Made by a program: the position numbers and the translations under genes. Under the pieces are notes generated by a model, which was not told the DNA's origin, ran no database searches, and worked only from the letters and a program-made list of their open reading frames with translations. From Dehalococcoidia bacterium (GTDB taxonomy: Bacteria; Chloroflexota; Dehalococcoidia; Lucifugimonadales; UBA2985), in contig JACVQK010000001.1 in NCBI GenBank assembly GCA_015661155.1, positions 88,261 through 127,497 of the forward strand: a stretch of 39,237 nt of DNA, in the 5' to 3' direction. This document shows, in pieces, positions 38,572 to 39,237 of the stretch; position 1 is the stretch's first letter, and each line of letters opens with the position of its first letter.

Positions 38572-39237
38572 TCATTCTTCCTGTTTAGCCAACTGGACTT
38601 CTGTCGCCAAAGCAAGCTGACGCCCCCTACGGCGTTGTAGCCGAGGCGCCTGGGCAACCGGTCCGGGCGAGTATGGCGCCAGAGCGGACTTCTTTCCACG
38701 GAGCAGCAAGTCCTCGATGGTGAGAATTTCGATGTGAGGGACGCGGGAGCCGATGCCCGGCATCTGGTACTCGCCCGCGTCCACCGCCTCTTTGCGCATG
38801 GCGGCTGTAGGCTGCTCCAGCGTAATGAGCAGGCCACACTCGGCCTTTTCGCGCTGCATGGTGCCGTGGAGGTCGCGCACATCCCGTACATTCACCCCGC
38901 CGCTCTTGACGGAGACGATGGCCCTCTCAAGCTGGCCGGCCGCCTGGTAGAGGAGATAGCCGTCTATGCCCCGGTCGGGGCCGCGCCTGTCCGGGACGAC
39001 GGCCTGGGCGCCGATGAAGCTCAGGGCCCAGAACTGGAACTGGAAGCGGTCCTTCTGGGCCAAGGCGGCAGCGCCCTCCACGTCCCGGGGCTGGCCGCGC
39101 TCCTCGAACTGGAGGTTGGGGAAATGATCTCGCAGGCGGCGGGCCATGACGTCTATGGCCAGGTAGGTGACGTCAATGCCAATCCAGGAGCGGCCCAACT
39201 CTTCGGCGGCCACCACCGCCGTTCCGCAGCCGCAAAA
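38572..39237 (-). CDS. C-terminal part of a DNA methyltransferase fused to a restriction-nuclease-like domain (5' end outside window)
   Basis: 221 residues; the frame is open to the right window edge. It starts FCGCGTAVVAAEELGRSWIGIDVTYLAIDVMARRL, which is the last methyltransferase motif (usual DPFCGCGTT..AA..LGR.WIGID) of N4/N6 amino-methyltransferases. After about 50 residues follows DRFQFQFWALSFIGAQ, then a Mrr/PD-(D/E)XK-like pattern: RGPDRGIDGYLLY with D, ERAIVSVKSGGVNVRDVRDLHGTMQREKAECGLLITLE with VKSG. This suggests a single-chain methylase plus nuclease or DNA-binding module. The C-terminus RRRGRQLALATEVQLAKQEE is basic. Specificity is unknown. Confidence 0.8.
   Translation of the reverse strand, partial: FCGCGTAVVAAEELGRSWIGIDVTYLAIDVMARRLRDHFPNLQFEERGQPRDVEGAAALAQKDRFQFQFWALSFIGAQAVVPDRRGPDRGIDGYLLYQAAGQLERAIVSVKSGGVNVRDVRDLHGTMQREKAECGLLITLEQPTAAMRKEAVDAGEYQMPGIGSRVPHIEILTIEDLLLRGKKSALAPYSPGPVAQAPRLQRRRGRQLALATEVQLAKQEE

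Overview
The window is about 39 kb of GC-rich, gene-dense bacterial chromosome. The best fit is an uncultivated member of the Chloroflexota, probably class Dehalococcoidia. This rests on gene families I recognise (a mycobacterial-type CysM sulfhydrylase, an IscR-like Rrf2 regulator, a UbiA/UbiX/UbiE quinone cluster, and secreted InhA-like proteases), on frequent GTG/TTG starts, and on a heavy load of palindromic intergenic repeats. No rRNA or tRNA gene, CRISPR array, transposase or prophage gene was found.

Layout. Positions 1-2446 hold thiamine synthesis genes: thiG (partial), thiE, thiS and thiO. Positions 2747-5042 hold a divergent ureohydrolase/ilvE pair. Positions 5126-6105 hold a small membrane protein and a PAP2-fold protein that lacks its catalytic residues. 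Positions 6257-10098 form a cell-surface block: a CpsB-type PHP phosphatase with a PIG-L deacetylase on the minus strand, diverging from a sortase and an MFS exporter. Positions 10269-15588 hold a fused aldolase/dehydrogenase, a DUF4389 membrane protein, an unknown protein, and etfA and etfB. Positions 15746-18782 are a tight lspA-rluD-gltX operon. Positions 19118-22760 hold a glycosyltransferase, UDP-glucuronate decarboxylase and dnaA. Position 23199 starts fmt, and bL25 follows at 24263-24880. Positions 24992-28022 are an Rrf2-MoeB-DoxX-CysM sulfur/cysteine cluster. A 205-aa unknown gene and a repeat-rich gap follow. Positions 29253-32147 are a lipoprotein metalloprotease whose reading frame runs into a methyltransferase. 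Then come recA-recX, a less GC-rich DUF5677 gene, a DUF2007-like gene, the ubiA-ubiX-ubiE-tenA operon and, at the right edge, the end of a DNA methyltransferase fused to a nuclease-like domain.

The most striking feature is not a gene. At least twenty copies of two palindromic repeat families occupy most intergenic gaps. Family A is about 150 bp, built from three GC hairpins and closed by 18-20 bp terminal inverted repeats beginning TAGCAGG or TTAACAGG. Family B is about 100 bp and begins with the palindrome GCAGGGCTCGCCCTGC. Modules are shared, swapped and nested between copies. Several copies abut the upstream gene so exactly that the TAG at the repeat edge is the stop codon. One B copy supplies the start codon and n-region of a lipoprotein signal peptide, and one A copy lies between the probable recA promoter and recA.

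Functional links across the window: thiG/E/S/O and tenA serve thiamine synthesis and salvage, and the MoeB-type E1 enzyme could charge ThiS or a CysO-like carrier for CysM. ubiA, ubiX and ubiE fit late menaquinone synthesis. The sortase, PHP phosphatase, PIG-L, glycosyltransferase and UDP-xylose synthase suggest active building of surface glycopolymers and surface proteins. All functions are inferred from sequence recognition alone; no database search was run.
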